Of a stretch of 64,000 nucleotides of DNA, positions 42,714-52,905 are shown one piece after another. Position numbers and translations under genes: made by a program. How positions within the stretch are numbered: position 1 is the first letter of the stretch; each line of letters opens with the position of its first letter. Location: assembly GCA_016928195.1 (NCBI GenBank), contig JAFGLF010000022.1, positions 31,001-95,000 on the forward strand. The letters are read 5' to 3'. The notes beneath the pieces are model-generated. The model was not told the origin of the DNA and did no database searches. It saw only the letters and a program-made list of their open reading frames with translations. This DNA is from Elusimicrobiota bacterium. Its GTDB lineage: Bacteria; Elusimicrobiota; UBA8919.

Positions 42714-44372
42714 ATGGGAAAATTAAAAAAATTCTTAGGCCTACTCGTAGTTTTTACTATTCTCTACTCTCTATTCTCTACTCTCTGCCTTTATGCTTCC
42801 GGTAAAATAACTTCAATTAGAGGTACCATAAAAGTAAACGGCAATATTGCAAAACGGGGAAAAACGGTTTTTACCGGAGATATTATTACGGTAGGTCCTG
42901 ATTCCAGAGCGATTGTTAGATTTACCGACGGCAGTATCACAAATATTTATAGGGATACAACCCTTGCTGTTGAACAGACGAATGAAAAGGAAACCGTACT
43001 CAAGATGCTGTTGGGTAAGTTAAGGGCAAAAGTAAGGAAATTTAAGGCGAAATTCCGGGGCGGCAGGAAGTTTGCTTTAAAAACGCCTACTGCAATATGT
43101 GCGGTAAGAGGTACCGAATTTTCAGTAGAGGTTTCGGCAGACGGTAAAACCGCAGTAGAGGTATACGAAGGTATTGTGGGTGCCCGGAATATAAAGGGAA
43201 TCGGAGATGAGGTTACGGTTTATGAAAATCAGAAAACAGAGATACTTATGGACCAAGCCCCTTCAAGCCCGGAACAATTAAGAACGGAAATGCAGATGGA
43301 AAGATCTGCTGCTGAAAAAGCTGCAGTTAAAAAGGAAGTCGGGCTTCAAATGACCAAAGAGGAGGTCCAGGCCGCAGCTGCTGAAGAAATGCGTTTAGCC
43401 GAGTATCAGGAGGGTAAAACCCTTGTTGATGTTTTTGGAAAAAGGGTTCGTCTTGAAGAATATATAATGCGTCCTGCAGCCAACCAGTTTAAATTTGTCG
43501 TACTTAACGAAAGAGACGACAGGTTTGATTATTTTTATTATAAAGGAACATTTAATACAATTCTTCCGGATGATTTAAGTGTTGCATTAAATAACATGAA
43601 TGGAAAATTAGGCGGTACAGCCCCCGTATATTATCTTACCGAATATGAAAAAGTATTTTCAAATACCAATGACAATTCAAAAGACACAGCTACAGGCGGC
43701 CATCTGGTAAAAATAGAATACAATGACGATGGGACATTCACAATTACCGACAATGATGACAGCACAAATACAAGAACAGTCGATACCGTTGATGCAACCA
43801 ATGGAGCATATGATCCGACAACCGACACATTCGATTCAACAAGAAATACCGCACCGGAGATAGCTATATATAATCCTGATACGGATAATTATGATACTTT
43901 CTCTGCGGGGCAGACTCTTTGGAAAACCAGATTTAATACTTACGTTCATTCGCTGAATAGTATTACAAAACAATGGTACCTCCGTACCGATTCGTCAAAA
44001 AATATATTGGTATCCGATCTGGACGGTTACTGGATTTATCCTGCCAAAAACTCTGATGGGGGTACAATTTACGGTAACTGGGGGGTAGAATCAACAGAAT
44101 CGACATATCCGGACGGAGATGTTTTCCACCACAGGATAAAGGTTACATATTATGATGACACTTTTGAACAGTATGATAATTATATAATTTCCGATGACGG
44201 TATAGTTGCCGGTTTTTCCGATTTTGAAAATATAACAACCGGAACTGCATACAAGCAGGAACTTTTGAAATGGAATTACCAGCAGGTTTTAACTGCAACG
44301 GAATTCGGTGCAAGGAAAATTGATTTGGTCGTTGAACCAAAAATATTTATAAAATCAGGCTTAATCCAATAA
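42714..44372 (+). CDS. Secreted FecR-domain protein, cassette 1
   Basis: 552 residues from ATG 42714 (GGGGG 8 bp upstream). Signal peptide to about 29, coded by 7-bp units TCTCTAC/TCTCTAT/TCTCTAC/TCTCTGC. FecR domain at about 32-165 with TPTAICAVRGTEFSVE; a helical linker; then a C-terminal region of about 320 residues (RVRLEEYIMRPAANQFKFVV, LNERDDRFDYFYYKGTF) that I recognise only in its paralogue at 54010. That shared region may be a new domain. The protein is probably secreted or attached to the surface. The beta-barrel gene follows after 12 bp. Confidence 0.78.
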   Translation: MGKLKKFLGLLVVFTILYSLFSTLCLYASGKITSIRGTIKVNGNIAKRGKTVFTGDIITVGPDSRAIVRFTDGSITNIYRDTTLAVEQTNEKETVLKMLLGKLRAKVRKFKAKFRGGRKFALKTPTAICAVRGTEFSVEVSADGKTAVEVYEGIVGARNIKGIGDEVTVYENQKTEILMDQAPSSPEQLRTEMQMERSAAEKAAVKKEVGLQMTKEEVQAAAAEEMRLAEYQEGKTLVDVFGKRVRLEEYIMRPAANQFKFVVLNERDDRFDYFYYKGTFNTILPDDLSVALNNMNGKLGGTAPVYYLTEYEKVFSNTNDNSKDTATGGHLVKIEYNDDGTFTITDNDDSTNTRTVDTVDATNGAYDPTTDTFDSTRNTAPEIAIYNPDTDNYDTFSAGQTLWKTRFNTYVHSLNSITKQWYLRTDSSKNILVSDLDGYWIYPAKNSDGGTIYGNWGVESTESTYPDGDVFHHRIKVTYYDDTFEQYDNYIISDDGIVAGFSDFENITTGTAYKQELLKWNYQQVLTATEFGARKIDLVVEPKIFIKSGLIQ

Positions 44373-44384
44373 GGGAGAATAGAA

Positions 44385-45626
44385 ATGAAAGTTCAGAAAC
44401 GTGGTTTACTGTTTTTTATTGTGTTCACTTACTCACTTACTCACTTACTCACTTACTCACTTACTGCTGCCGTTAAGGTCATTCCCGTAGTTGACCTACA
44501 GTTATTAAGCGGGCAGTATTTTTACGACGGTTCTGCAAATAATCTTGCCGGAAACATGTTTTTTAATGTAACCCCTGCAATAAAGTTAAATGAAAAGTTT
44601 TCGATTATCCCGGGATTGACAACACAGTATAAAGCAACAAAACAGATTGAGGACCTGGCCGGAGGCGGAACCCTTTTTCAGGATGTACTGGACGGAAACC
44701 TATCCTCAAGGTTTATTTATAAACTGTTTGATAATTTAAAATTGAAGCTTGATACCAGCTATAAATTGGAATATCGCCGTGAAACAAAAGACGAGAGTAT
44801 TGCGGACGGTCTTTTTGATTATAAAAAAGTTTCTTATGGATTTGAAACAGAGTATGCAATAAGTAAACAGTATTCAGCCCGTATAGGCGCCGACCGGTTT
44901 ACAATAAAATTTCCTAACTATGAATCACTTGAATCCGGTACAACCGCCGCAGCGGCGGGATTAAGCAGAGAACTTGCGGGCAGTAATGTGCTGGATACAA
45001 AAAACATATCGGGTTCTGCAGGAGCTACGGCTAAACTCCCGTTTGATATAACACTTGATGCGGATTGTATTTATATAAAAAAGGATTTTGATGACCAGCC
45101 GATTGTTCTTCTTACAGGCAGTCTTTCGTCCGAGCAGAGAGAGGATAAAGTATATATAGGAAATTTGGGTTTGATTGCTCCGGTATTGAAAAAAGATAAA
45201 TTAAAAATAATTGCCGTATGCAACGGTATGTATACAGTAACAAATTCCGATCAGAATCACTACGATGCAAGAAAAACAACCTTTATAGAAAATTACTATG
45301 ATTATACGAGTAAATATTATAATCCGGCAGTAACATTTCTGTTCGGCACAAAGCCGTATGCTGTGACCGCCTCGTACGGTTTAGAAGATAAAAAATATAA
45401 AGACAGACCGGTTCAGGATGAAAACGGAACATATGATTTGGAAAGAAAAATCTGGTCGGAAACCCAGAACACAACGGTTTCATTTATATATCCGGTATCC
45501 AAAGGTTTTAAATTAAAAGCATCCACGACATATCTCTGGGAACGTTCGAATATGGGATACGAAGAGCTTTATAAATATAAATACAATACGGCAAACTATC
45601 TAATGGGATTTAGTTACGAATATTAA
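44385..45626 (+). CDS. Outer-membrane beta-barrel protein, cassette 1
   Basis: 413 residues; GGGAG before ATG. The signal peptide (TYSLTHLLTYSLTAA) is coded by five perfect TCACTTAC units. The mature part is a run of alternating amphipathic strands with Tyr/Phe/Lys pattern, ending NYLMGFSYEY with an aromatic last residue, as in outer-membrane barrels. The paralogue at 55605 shares the start (LLxGQYFxxG, AGN) and end. The function is unknown; the position between FecR protein and giant protein suggests an export pore or surface anchor, which is inference. Confidence 0.72.
   Translation: MKVQKRGLLFFIVFTYSLTHLLTYSLTAAVKVIPVVDLQLLSGQYFYDGSANNLAGNMFFNVTPAIKLNEKFSIIPGLTTQYKATKQIEDLAGGGTLFQDVLDGNLSSRFIYKLFDNLKLKLDTSYKLEYRRETKDESIADGLFDYKKVSYGFETEYAISKQYSARIGADRFTIKFPNYESLESGTTAAAAGLSRELAGSNVLDTKNISGSAGATAKLPFDITLDADCIYIKKDFDDQPIVLLTGSLSSEQREDKVYIGNLGLIAPVLKKDKLKIIAVCNGMYTVTNSDQNHYDARKTTFIENYYDYTSKYYNPAVTFLFGTKPYAVTASYGLEDKKYKDRPVQDENGTYDLERKIWSETQNTTVSFIYPVSKGFKLKASTTYLWERSNMGYEELYKYKYNTANYLMGFSYEY
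44425..44464 (+). repeat. 5 x 8-bp perfect tandem repeat in a signal peptide
   Basis: TCACTTAC is repeated five times without error near the 5' end of the barrel gene, encoding SLTHLLTY with period 8. Loss or gain of one unit shifts the frame, the layout of phase-variable surface genes. Confidence 0.95.
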
Positions 45627-45627
45627 G

Positions 45628-45709
45628 AAACGCGAATTCACGCCAATGAAGAAGCAACGCGAATATTCGCGAATATTAGCGTTAGATTTGCGACCATTCG
45701 CGTATTTGG
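45628..45709. repeat. CGCGAAT-family palindrome before giant gene 1
   Basis: ACGCGAATTC, ACGCCAATG, ACGCGAATA units are followed by TTCGCGAATATTAGCG, ATTTGCGACC, ATTCGCGTA. GGGGGAG for the giant gene stands at its right end. Confidence 0.82.
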
Positions 45710-45717
45710 GGGAGTTT

Positions 45718-48700
45718 ATGATTATCAAGAAATCAAAAATTATTTTTTCCGTGCTGACAGTAATTTTACTGCTCAGCAGAAACATATGGGCTACACCTGC
45801 ATATATCAGTGATTTATACGCTGTGCAGGGCTCTACTCCGGGGAGCGTTTATCTTACATGGTACGAACCATATGATCCGGGTCCTCCTGCTGGAAATATT
45901 ATGGGGTATGACTTAAGATATTCTACAACCCCGATTAACAATGATACTGATTTCAGTAATGCGACGGCGGTTTCCCCTCAGCCGGTACCCGTTGTTTCAG
46001 GTACTTACAGCAGTTATACAGTTTATGATCTTTCGGATAATTATTACTATTATTTTTCAATAAAATCTTTAGGGGCAGACGAAACGACATGGGGGCCTAT
46101 TTCAAACTATGCCAGTTCGTATCCTAAGCCGAACCCTCCGGGGAATGTAACGACACTTACAATTTCACCGCTTCCCGGCGGACAGGGAGTAAAACTTCAG
46201 TGGATAGCACCTGGCGGCGACGGTACCGTCGGAACTGTTGCGGGATATAAAATAAAATATTATCCGGGTCCATCCCTTGATGATTTCTATTGGGACACTG
46301 CTTCCGAGGTTTATTTTTATAGTATTGACAGCTCCAATGACGATGTTGACTACATAAAATCAGGGAATATCACAGGTTTGGCTGACCCTCTCCAGCAGCA
46401 GACAGCATATGTTTATCTTTATGAGTCAAACTGCGGGTCCAATCTTAGTTTTGCAGTAAAGGCGTATGACGGCGGCTATAATTATTCCGATACCATTACA
46501 GGATATTCGACATTTACTTATATAGATTACGGGACCTCAAGTGAAGGTACTGCTAGTATGCTTCCGGCAACCAGTGCAGTAACCCAGCAGGTTACAAGCA
46601 CGATAACATTTCTGGTTGGCTCCACACCTATAGGGCCAGGCGGCGAGATAGCTGTCAATATACCTTACGGCTGGACACTACCCCAGAGCTCGGATTCCGG
46701 CATGCCCGGGTATGTTTCTTTTGCCACTATAAGCGGTACTGCAAACGCAGGTGAGGGCACACTGGAGTTGACCACAACAGGGCAGTGGATTATTATCAGC
46801 CCGACACCGGAGTATGACAGTCAACTCTATCCCAACATAACCGGCGGCGAGGTTGAAATTTATTACAAAAACGGCTGGACATCATATACCAGCGGAAACC
46901 ATACTTTTTATGTTTATTCCAAATCCTGCAAATCGAAAACAAGACAGCCGATTGCTGCTTCCCCTGTTATAACATTGTCTGCAGGTGAACCCTCCTACAT
47001 AACCTTTGATACCTACGGGCTTACCATAGCACAAAATACCGCTTCACCAGCTATAACCATTGTTTCAAAGGACGAAAACTGGACCATAACCAATGCAACC
47101 GGCCCGTTGACCGTGACGCTTACAGGCAGAGTTTATAACAATAATACTTATATTTATGAGGCAGACGGGACCGCGGAGTTTTCGTTAAGTTCGGGTTTTG
47201 ATACAACAGTTACAACTGTTACAATTCCGGAGGGTTCTTCATCGGCACCATTTTATTACAGAACTTCACAAACGGGCTGTACTCAGATTGAAATGTCTTA
47301 TAATATAAAAGGTTATGAACAGACCGAGTATATATATCCGACTGTAATATCAGGAGGAGGAATAACAGATGCAAAGGTACATACGGGTAATTACACAGCC
47401 AATACAAATGTTATAATAACTCCGGACGGGGACGGAACAAATGATTATGCATATATAGATTTTTCAATATCAGATAACAATGCAAACTGGGAAGTTCTGC
47501 TAGCTACTTCAAGTGATTTTGCATTTCCCAAGTGGACATATTACGGGTACGGAACTCCATATTCCGGCCAGATAATGTGGAACGGGATGTTTGAATATTA
47601 CGATCCTGTCACATATTACTGGATGTCTGAAAATGCACCGGCAGGTACATACTATATAAGAATCCAGTTTAGCGGAGGTGCGATATATAACGATACGCTC
47701 TACGTTACTGTACAGACAAACGAAATTGCGGGTACGGTCACCGATTCAAATACCAATCCTGTTTCAGGCGTATATGTTTATGCCTATGGTTCAGCTTATG
47801 CGGAAACCATGACGGATTCCAACGGTAATTATACACTTGCAGGATTACCCTCAGGCACATATACACTGAATTTCTGGAAAGACGGATATTCCTATCAGTC
47901 GCTTTCCGGTATTTCTGCCGGCACAACAGGTAATAATGTTACACTTACACAGCCGGCTTTTATAAAAATCAATGCACAGAGAAGTCTAAGCGGTTCAGTA
48001 GTAGACCCAGAGCAGTGGGGTTCTGTGAATCTTTGGAAAACAAGCGGTTCTTATGATAGTTATTATGGTACGCTTCATTTCGCAGTGGATGTTTCTACTT
48101 CTGATAACGGCGGATGGTTACCGGAAGGGACCACCAGTTACGAATATGTTAATTCTACCGCAACATATGAAGGTGGTAAATGGACCATACTTGAGGTTAC
48201 ACCCGGTACATATAGTTTAAATGCATTGTTGGAAGGATATGTGGATGTCAGCAAGACAAGTATATCTGCTGTTGCCGGACAGGTAACAACTATTACAGAT
48301 ATAAGTTTTACTCGCCAAAAAACTGTCACCGGATGGGTTGTATTGCCCGAGGTAGTTTCCGGCAGTTATAGTGCATGGATTTCTATAGAAGCAATACCTT
48401 CCGGATATTCTTATGGTACCGCTTGGGGTAATGTGGAGATACCTATAGGTAAATCTTCAGGTACCTATACTATTTACGGTTTATCTGCCGGTGGCTATAC
48501 TCTGCGTACATATGCACCGGGTTATCAGAGGGGAACAACCACTGTGTCTATATCTGCAGGTGATGATAATGTTCCAGCATCTCAGATTACACTTACAACA
48601 GGTGGAACTATTACCGGAACACTTACAGTTGTTGGCAACACAAACAGCGAGGAGTTAAGTTCATATTTCAGTTCGGACCCTTATTATGTTTATCTTAACG

Positions 48701-51700
48701 CATGGTCACCTGACAGTTATTCTTACGGATGGACCGAAGTACAGATTACAAAAAGTGCTTCTTCTGCTTCAAACTCTTTTACGATTTCAGGGCTTGAAGA
48801 CGGTACATACTGGCTCACCGGCTGGCTGTACGGTTTTGATCTGTCAGGTTCTGTGGGATGGAGCGGTGTCCGTGCAACTGTTTCCGGCGGTACGGGCAGT
48901 ATTGACCTTACATTTAATAGATATAGCGGTTATATTACAGCAAAATTTGCCGTTCCTGGCAATGATTACGGTAATTTAAAGATTTCAATAAACGGTCCTA
49001 ATTTATGGATGTCGGAAGGTGTGTCCACAGGTACAATTATTTCTAATTTCGGTGCTTCATTTGATCCTGCAACAGGGATATTGACGACACCGCCGTTAGG
49101 AACAGGTTTTTATGAAATAACAGGGCTTTACGAAGGTACTAAAATAACAAAGAAAAAAGCCATTATGGCGATAAACGGACAGACCAAAGATGCGGGGACT
49201 ATTGACTTAACAGGTACAACATATTCTGTTTCAGGCAGGGTAAAAATAAACGCATCCAATCCTCTGTCATCTCCGTACAATGTTGTGGGATTCATTGTTT
49301 CCACAGCTCCGGTGCATAACGAAACATGGCCTCCTCCGACTTATGAAAGCACAACAAGTTTCAGGGTAAACGCATACGATTATTCTCTTGGAGACCGTAT
49401 TTGCGGTACTGCTACTTCCGCAAAGAATAGTATGATTCATGCTGCATCAGGAGACCAGGAGGGAACATATCAGATTGACGGATTGACACCCGGTATTTAT
49501 ACACTGCAGATTCCGGCACTTGATTTCAACGGAGATTATGTTAACGACATGCAGGCACATAAAAAACAGGTAATCATAACTACAGGTAATATAACATGTA
49601 ATTTTGAGCTTAGGAACGGCTATTCGATTTCCGGCAGGTTAAAGCTTCCTTCAGGGGTGACTGCTACACGGAATTTCGATATATATGTTTTTGATGCGAA
49701 GGATTACGGAATCAACACATGGTCAGGACAGGTGACCTATAAAAATATATCATTTGTCAACGCAAATTCCGTTAATTATACTATAGAACACCTGCTTCCC
49801 GGGGAATATGTTTTGTCGGTTTATGACTATGGTTACTGGGATAACGGGTTGGGGCAGAGTATCCCCAGACAGTATGCAAATACATCCATAAAAGTTAAAA
49901 TAAAATCTTCCAATCTGCAGGGGCAGGATATTCAACTTACAAAAGGAGGAACCATAAAGCTTAAGCTTAAAGATACTAATTCCGGAACGGCAATAACTCC
50001 GTCCAACAGAAACCAGATGCTTCCTGCTAATTACGGTATGACTGCTATAGCCAATCCATGGGTTGAAGGAGGGTATGGTAGTCTTTCAACGGTTTCAGGT
50101 ACTTCTTCCGGAGAGTATTTTGAATTGGATTTCCTGCCGGAAGCAATATATGATTTGAAACTCGGACAGTCGGAGTATGGGTTCGGATATTCCGGGTTTT
50201 CATCCATATCCGGAGGTTCCGCAAGCAATCAGACGAACTATGCCGAAAAAACAATAAACAGTATAGAGGTAAAAAACAATCAGACAACAGACCTTGGAAC
50301 AATAGAAATAAAACAGGGACTTTCCATATCAGGAATTATTACTGATGAAGATGGTACTGTTTTACCCAATATCCCGGTTGTTGCAATCCCGTCGCTTACA
50401 AATGAATGGTCAGCATCTTTACGGGGATTTACCGATATTAACGGTAAATATACCATAGTGGGATTGGACCCTGATATAACATATTATGACATCATTGCCT
50501 GTCCGAGAATTGATATGAGTGACTTCGGCGGATATTACTTTTTCGGTGCAGGCGGACTCACATATGGCGAAAAAACCAAAACAATGATTAAAATCGCCGG
50601 CAGCGGATCTATTGATTTTACATTATCCGAAGCGCTCGGTTCTGTATCCGGTACAATTTTAACTGAGGACGGCGGACCGCTGCAGAATCCCAATGATTTT
50701 ACTTTGCCGTCAGCATCTGTATTTTTACAGCTGGAAAATACATTCCCAAGAACAAACATGCTCGGTGATATTGTGGTTGATACCAATCTTGATGGGACAT
50801 TCACAATAGAGGCATTGCCTGCAGGCACATACAATCTTACGGTTCTGTCCGGAGGATACGCCTCACACACTAAAACCATTACAGTAGGAGATACCCAGCT
50901 GGATGTCGGCAGCATAACACTTAAGGTCGGTGCCAAGATTTCTGGAAGCGTAACAAAAATTAACGGTGAGAAGCCGTCTAATAAAGAAATAGCCCGGCTG
51001 GTAGCTGCCACTGATGATTTTTCTGAAGTTTTAATAGGTCTGCTCGTACTTGCCGGAGATGATACCATAACCAGTTACGAGATAGCAGGTTTTCAGGCAG
51101 GCAGTACATATAACATAATGTTTATAGACCCGGGTGATGAAATAATACCTGCGGTTCTCGGTTTTGGTGTGGCTTATACTTCCTACACCAATACAGATTA
51201 TAATCTTACATATCAGCCGTCTGCTCCTACGGTATTCAGCCGTGCCAAAAAAGACGGCAATCAATTTACGATTGCTTTTGAGTTGACAGGAGCGCTTAGG
51301 AATTCCATTCCTGCTGATGACGATTTAACCCAGATAATAAGTCTTGTTACCGGAGGAGGTATTCTGGCAGACAGGTATATTGCTCCTACCAGAAAATCAC
51401 TAACATGTACCTATACCCCCCAGACAGGCGAAAACAGGTTTTCGATTAAACTGAGCGGTTACAGCAGGACAGAGAACCCTGAAACAGGTTCAGAGTTCTA
51501 TATAAATGAGACATTGGAATATTATACAGGCATAGGCGCTAAAAACAAGGTAAAAATTTCCAACCTTAGGGGTGGAAAAATCACTCTTGAAGGTGACAGT
51601 TCAAATGTTTCGTTTAGTCCGGGTACATTTACGACAGGTTCTTCAACTGTGTCTGTCACCGTTGAATTTACCAGGGCGGAAGACCTTGAAACATTTACTA

Positions 51701-52434
51701 ATGAAGCACCAAAGTTCGGTGCAGTAAAATTTGCAATTCCCAGTAAACCTGCAGCATATTCAGGTATGACATACAAAGCAATGGAGACATTAAAGACAAC
51801 AGGTATCTCTCCGTTTTCGTCATTTTATGAAATAATGCTTCCTGCCGGTATTTCAAGAACTCTTAGAAAAGATGCCACACTATCACTGCAGTATTCAACG
51901 GTGACTGTATCCAACCCGAATGATTTAAATGTATATTATTACGATTCAGTAAACAATGTATATTTATTGGAGAACAGCAGTAAAACCGTTAGTGCTGATA
52001 ACAACACCGTAAGCGTTACAATCAATCATACTTCCGTATTCGTACTATTAATGTCAAACCAGCCGACAATAAGAGGCAACACATATATCGGTGCGGACCC
52101 TATTGTATATAACTTCCCGAATCCGTTTGATTTTACGACCAAGACAAAATCACTTACACATTCCGGCCTGACAAAAACAACAAAAGGTACTGTTGTAAAG
52201 TATGCTATTCCTCCATCCTATGGAATCGTTGAGGTTGAAATTATAATCTATAATATAGTAGGTGAGGTAATAAGACAGATTGACGAAGGGGTAAAGGAAG
52301 GCGGCTACTATTACTACACGGATTGGGACGGCGAAAACGATTATCAAAAGGAAGTCGCTTCCGGTGTTTATATAGGAAAACTTAAAATTGAAGGTTATAA
52401 ATCGAAATTCTTCAAAATGGCAGTAATTAAATAA
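45718..52434 (+). CDS. Giant surface protein 1 (FnIII, carboxypeptidase-regulatory-like, FlgD-like C-term)
   Basis: 2238 residues from ATG 45718; in-frame starts further up lie in the repeat. Signal peptide to about 25; two fibronectin III-like domains (about 28-265); Ig-like domains to about 660; then many carboxypeptidase-regulatory-like repeats (first: EIAGTVTDSNTNPVSGVYVY near 670, each ending GLPSGTYTL-like) to about 1770; last, a FlgD-like/sorting-type domain (about 2130-2238: YNFPNPFDF, VEIIIYNIVGEVIRQ, TDWDGENDY, ASGVYIGKLK). The final domain resembles the type A C-terminal domain of type IX secretion cargo. It is probably a long extracellular fibre or adhesin. Confidence 0.85.
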   Translation: MIIKKSKIIFSVLTVILLLSRNIWATPAYISDLYAVQGSTPGSVYLTWYEPYDPGPPAGNIMGYDLRYSTTPINNDTDFSNATAVSPQPVPVVSGTYSSYTVYDLSDNYYYYFSIKSLGADETTWGPISNYASSYPKPNPPGNVTTLTISPLPGGQGVKLQWIAPGGDGTVGTVAGYKIKYYPGPSLDDFYWDTASEVYFYSIDSSNDDVDYIKSGNITGLADPLQQQTAYVYLYESNCGSNLSFAVKAYDGGYNYSDTITGYSTFTYIDYGTSSEGTASMLPATSAVTQQVTSTITFLVGSTPIGPGGEIAVNIPYGWTLPQSSDSGMPGYVSFATISGTANAGEGTLELTTTGQWIIISPTPEYDSQLYPNITGGEVEIYYKNGWTSYTSGNHTFYVYSKSCKSKTRQPIAASPVITLSAGEPSYITFDTYGLTIAQNTASPAITIVSKDENWTITNATGPLTVTLTGRVYNNNTYIYEADGTAEFSLSSGFDTTVTTVTIPEGSSSAPFYYRTSQTGCTQIEMSYNIKGYEQTEYIYPTVISGGGITDAKVHTGNYTANTNVIITPDGDGTNDYAYIDFSISDNNANWEVLLATSSDFAFPKWTYYGYGTPYSGQIMWNGMFEYYDPVTYYWMSENAPAGTYYIRIQFSGGAIYNDTLYVTVQTNEIAGTVTDSNTNPVSGVYVYAYGSAYAETMTDSNGNYTLAGLPSGTYTLNFWKDGYSYQSLSGISAGTTGNNVTLTQPAFIKINAQRSLSGSVVDPEQWGSVNLWKTSGSYDSYYGTLHFAVDVSTSDNGGWLPEGTTSYEYVNSTATYEGGKWTILEVTPGTYSLNALLEGYVDVSKTSISAVAGQVTTITDISFTRQKTVTGWVVLPEVVSGSYSAWISIEAIPSGYSYGTAWGNVEIPIGKSSGTYTIYGLSAGGYTLRTYAPGYQRGTTTVSISAGDDNVPASQITLTTGGTITGTLTVVGNTNSEELSSYFSSDPYYVYLNAWSPDSYSYGWTEVQITKSASSASNSFTISGLEDGTYWLTGWLYGFDLSGSVGWSGVRATVSGGTGSIDLTFNRYSGYITAKFAVPGNDYGNLKISINGPNLWMSEGVSTGTIISNFGASFDPATGILTTPPLGTGFYEITGLYEGTKITKKKAIMAINGQTKDAGTIDLTGTTYSVSGRVKINASNPLSSPYNVVGFIVSTAPVHNETWPPPTYESTTSFRVNAYDYSLGDRICGTATSAKNSMIHAASGDQEGTYQIDGLTPGIYTLQIPALDFNGDYVNDMQAHKKQVIITTGNITCNFELRNGYSISGRLKLPSGVTATRNFDIYVFDAKDYGINTWSGQVTYKNISFVNANSVNYTIEHLLPGEYVLSVYDYGYWDNGLGQSIPRQYANTSIKVKIKSSNLQGQDIQLTKGGTIKLKLKDTNSGTAITPSNRNQMLPANYGMTAIANPWVEGGYGSLSTVSGTSSGEYFELDFLPEAIYDLKLGQSEYGFGYSGFSSISGGSASNQTNYAEKTINSIEVKNNQTTDLGTIEIKQGLSISGIITDEDGTVLPNIPVVAIPSLTNEWSASLRGFTDINGKYTIVGLDPDITYYDIIACPRIDMSDFGGYYFFGAGGLTYGEKTKTMIKIAGSGSIDFTLSEALGSVSGTILTEDGGPLQNPNDFTLPSASVFLQLENTFPRTNMLGDIVVDTNLDGTFTIEALPAGTYNLTVLSGGYASHTKTITVGDTQLDVGSITLKVGAKISGSVTKINGEKPSNKEIARLVAATDDFSEVLIGLLVLAGDDTITSYEIAGFQAGSTYNIMFIDPGDEIIPAVLGFGVAYTSYTNTDYNLTYQPSAPTVFSRAKKDGNQFTIAFELTGALRNSIPADDDLTQIISLVTGGGILADRYIAPTRKSLTCTYTPQTGENRFSIKLSGYSRTENPETGSEFYINETLEYYTGIGAKNKVKISNLRGGKITLEGDSSNVSFSPGTFTTGSSTVSVTVEFTRAEDLETFTNEAPKFGAVKFAIPSKPAAYSGMTYKAMETLKTTGISPFSSFYEIMLPAGISRTLRKDATLSLQYSTVTVSNPNDLNVYYYDSVNNVYLLENSSKTVSADNNTVSVTINHTSVFVLLMSNQPTIRGNTYIGADPIVYNFPNPFDFTTKTKSLTHSGLTKTTKGTVVKYAIPPSYGIVEVEIIIYNIVGEVIRQIDEGVKEGGYYYYTDWDGENDYQKEVASGVYIGKLKIEGYKSKFFKMAVIK

Positions 52435-52435
52435 A

Positions 52436-52540
52436 GCGAGTGAGCGAATAAGCGAGTAAGCGAGTAAGTAAACAAGCAAGGTAAGCGAGTAGGCGGGTAA
52501 GCGAGTAAGTAAACAAGCAAGGTAAGCGAGTGAGGGAGTA
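52436..52540. repeat. AAGCGAGT tandem repeat, inverted relative to the porV signal region
   Basis: Units AAGCGAGT/AAGCAAGG cover the gap. A 35-bp segment (52456-52490) is repeated exactly at 52497-52531. Read on the other strand the units are TCGCTTAC/TTGCTTAC, the same that encode the signal peptide at 52925-52998. The four-helix-bundle gene sits between these inverted arrays, and its start codon and ribosome site come from the left one. Confidence 0.88.
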
Positions 52541-52545
52541 GGGGA

Positions 52546-52905
52546 GTGAGTGAAAAACCGCATAAAAAACTGAAGGTTTGGCAAGAATCTATAGTGTTAG
52601 CAAAAATGATTTATAAACTTACAGATAAATTTCCATCATCTGAAAAATTTGGTTTAATAAGCCAGATGCGTCGAGCAGCAGTTTCTATCGCTTCTAATAT
52701 TGCCGAAGGCGCCGCTCGTAACAGTAGTGCTGAGAAAATCCAATTTTTTACAGTGGCAAGAGGTTCGATAAGTGAATTAGATACGCAATTAGAAATTTCT
52801 AAAAAATTAGGACTGATCTCTGATAATGAAAAAACACATAATAAAGTAGAAGAAGTGGGCTTGCTTTTATATGGTTTAATTGCAAGCCGTAGGAGGATGT
52901 TATGA
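52546..52905 (+). CDS. Four-helix-bundle protein (23S rRNA intervening-sequence type)
   Basis: 119 residues, full length for the family. Signatures: KLKVWQESIVLAKMIYKLT, FPSSEKFGLISQMRRAAVSI, NIAEGAARNSSAEKIQFF, and the end LLLYGLIASRR. The fold is a pentamer-forming helical bundle, related to the Avd protein of diversity-generating retroelements; no reverse transcriptase is present here. The role is unproven. Start GTG 52546 lies in the repeat array, with GAGGGAG about 7 bp upstream. The stop overlaps the porV-like ATG. It interrupts an otherwise conserved gene order, so it probably arrived by insertion. Confidence 0.88.
   Translation: MSEKPHKKLKVWQESIVLAKMIYKLTDKFPSSEKFGLISQMRRAAVSIASNIAEGAARNSSAEKIQFFTVARGSISELDTQLEISKKLGLISDNEKTHNKVEEVGLLLYGLIASRRRML

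Noticed and set aside
45646..45717. 24-residue extension of giant protein 1
   Set aside because: It would translate the CGCGAAT repeat; ATG 45718 has a good ribosome site and starts a signal peptide.
52546..52905. Diversity-generating retroelement, because the four-helix protein resembles Avd
   Set aside because: No reverse transcriptase gene and no template/variable repeat pair seen in the window.
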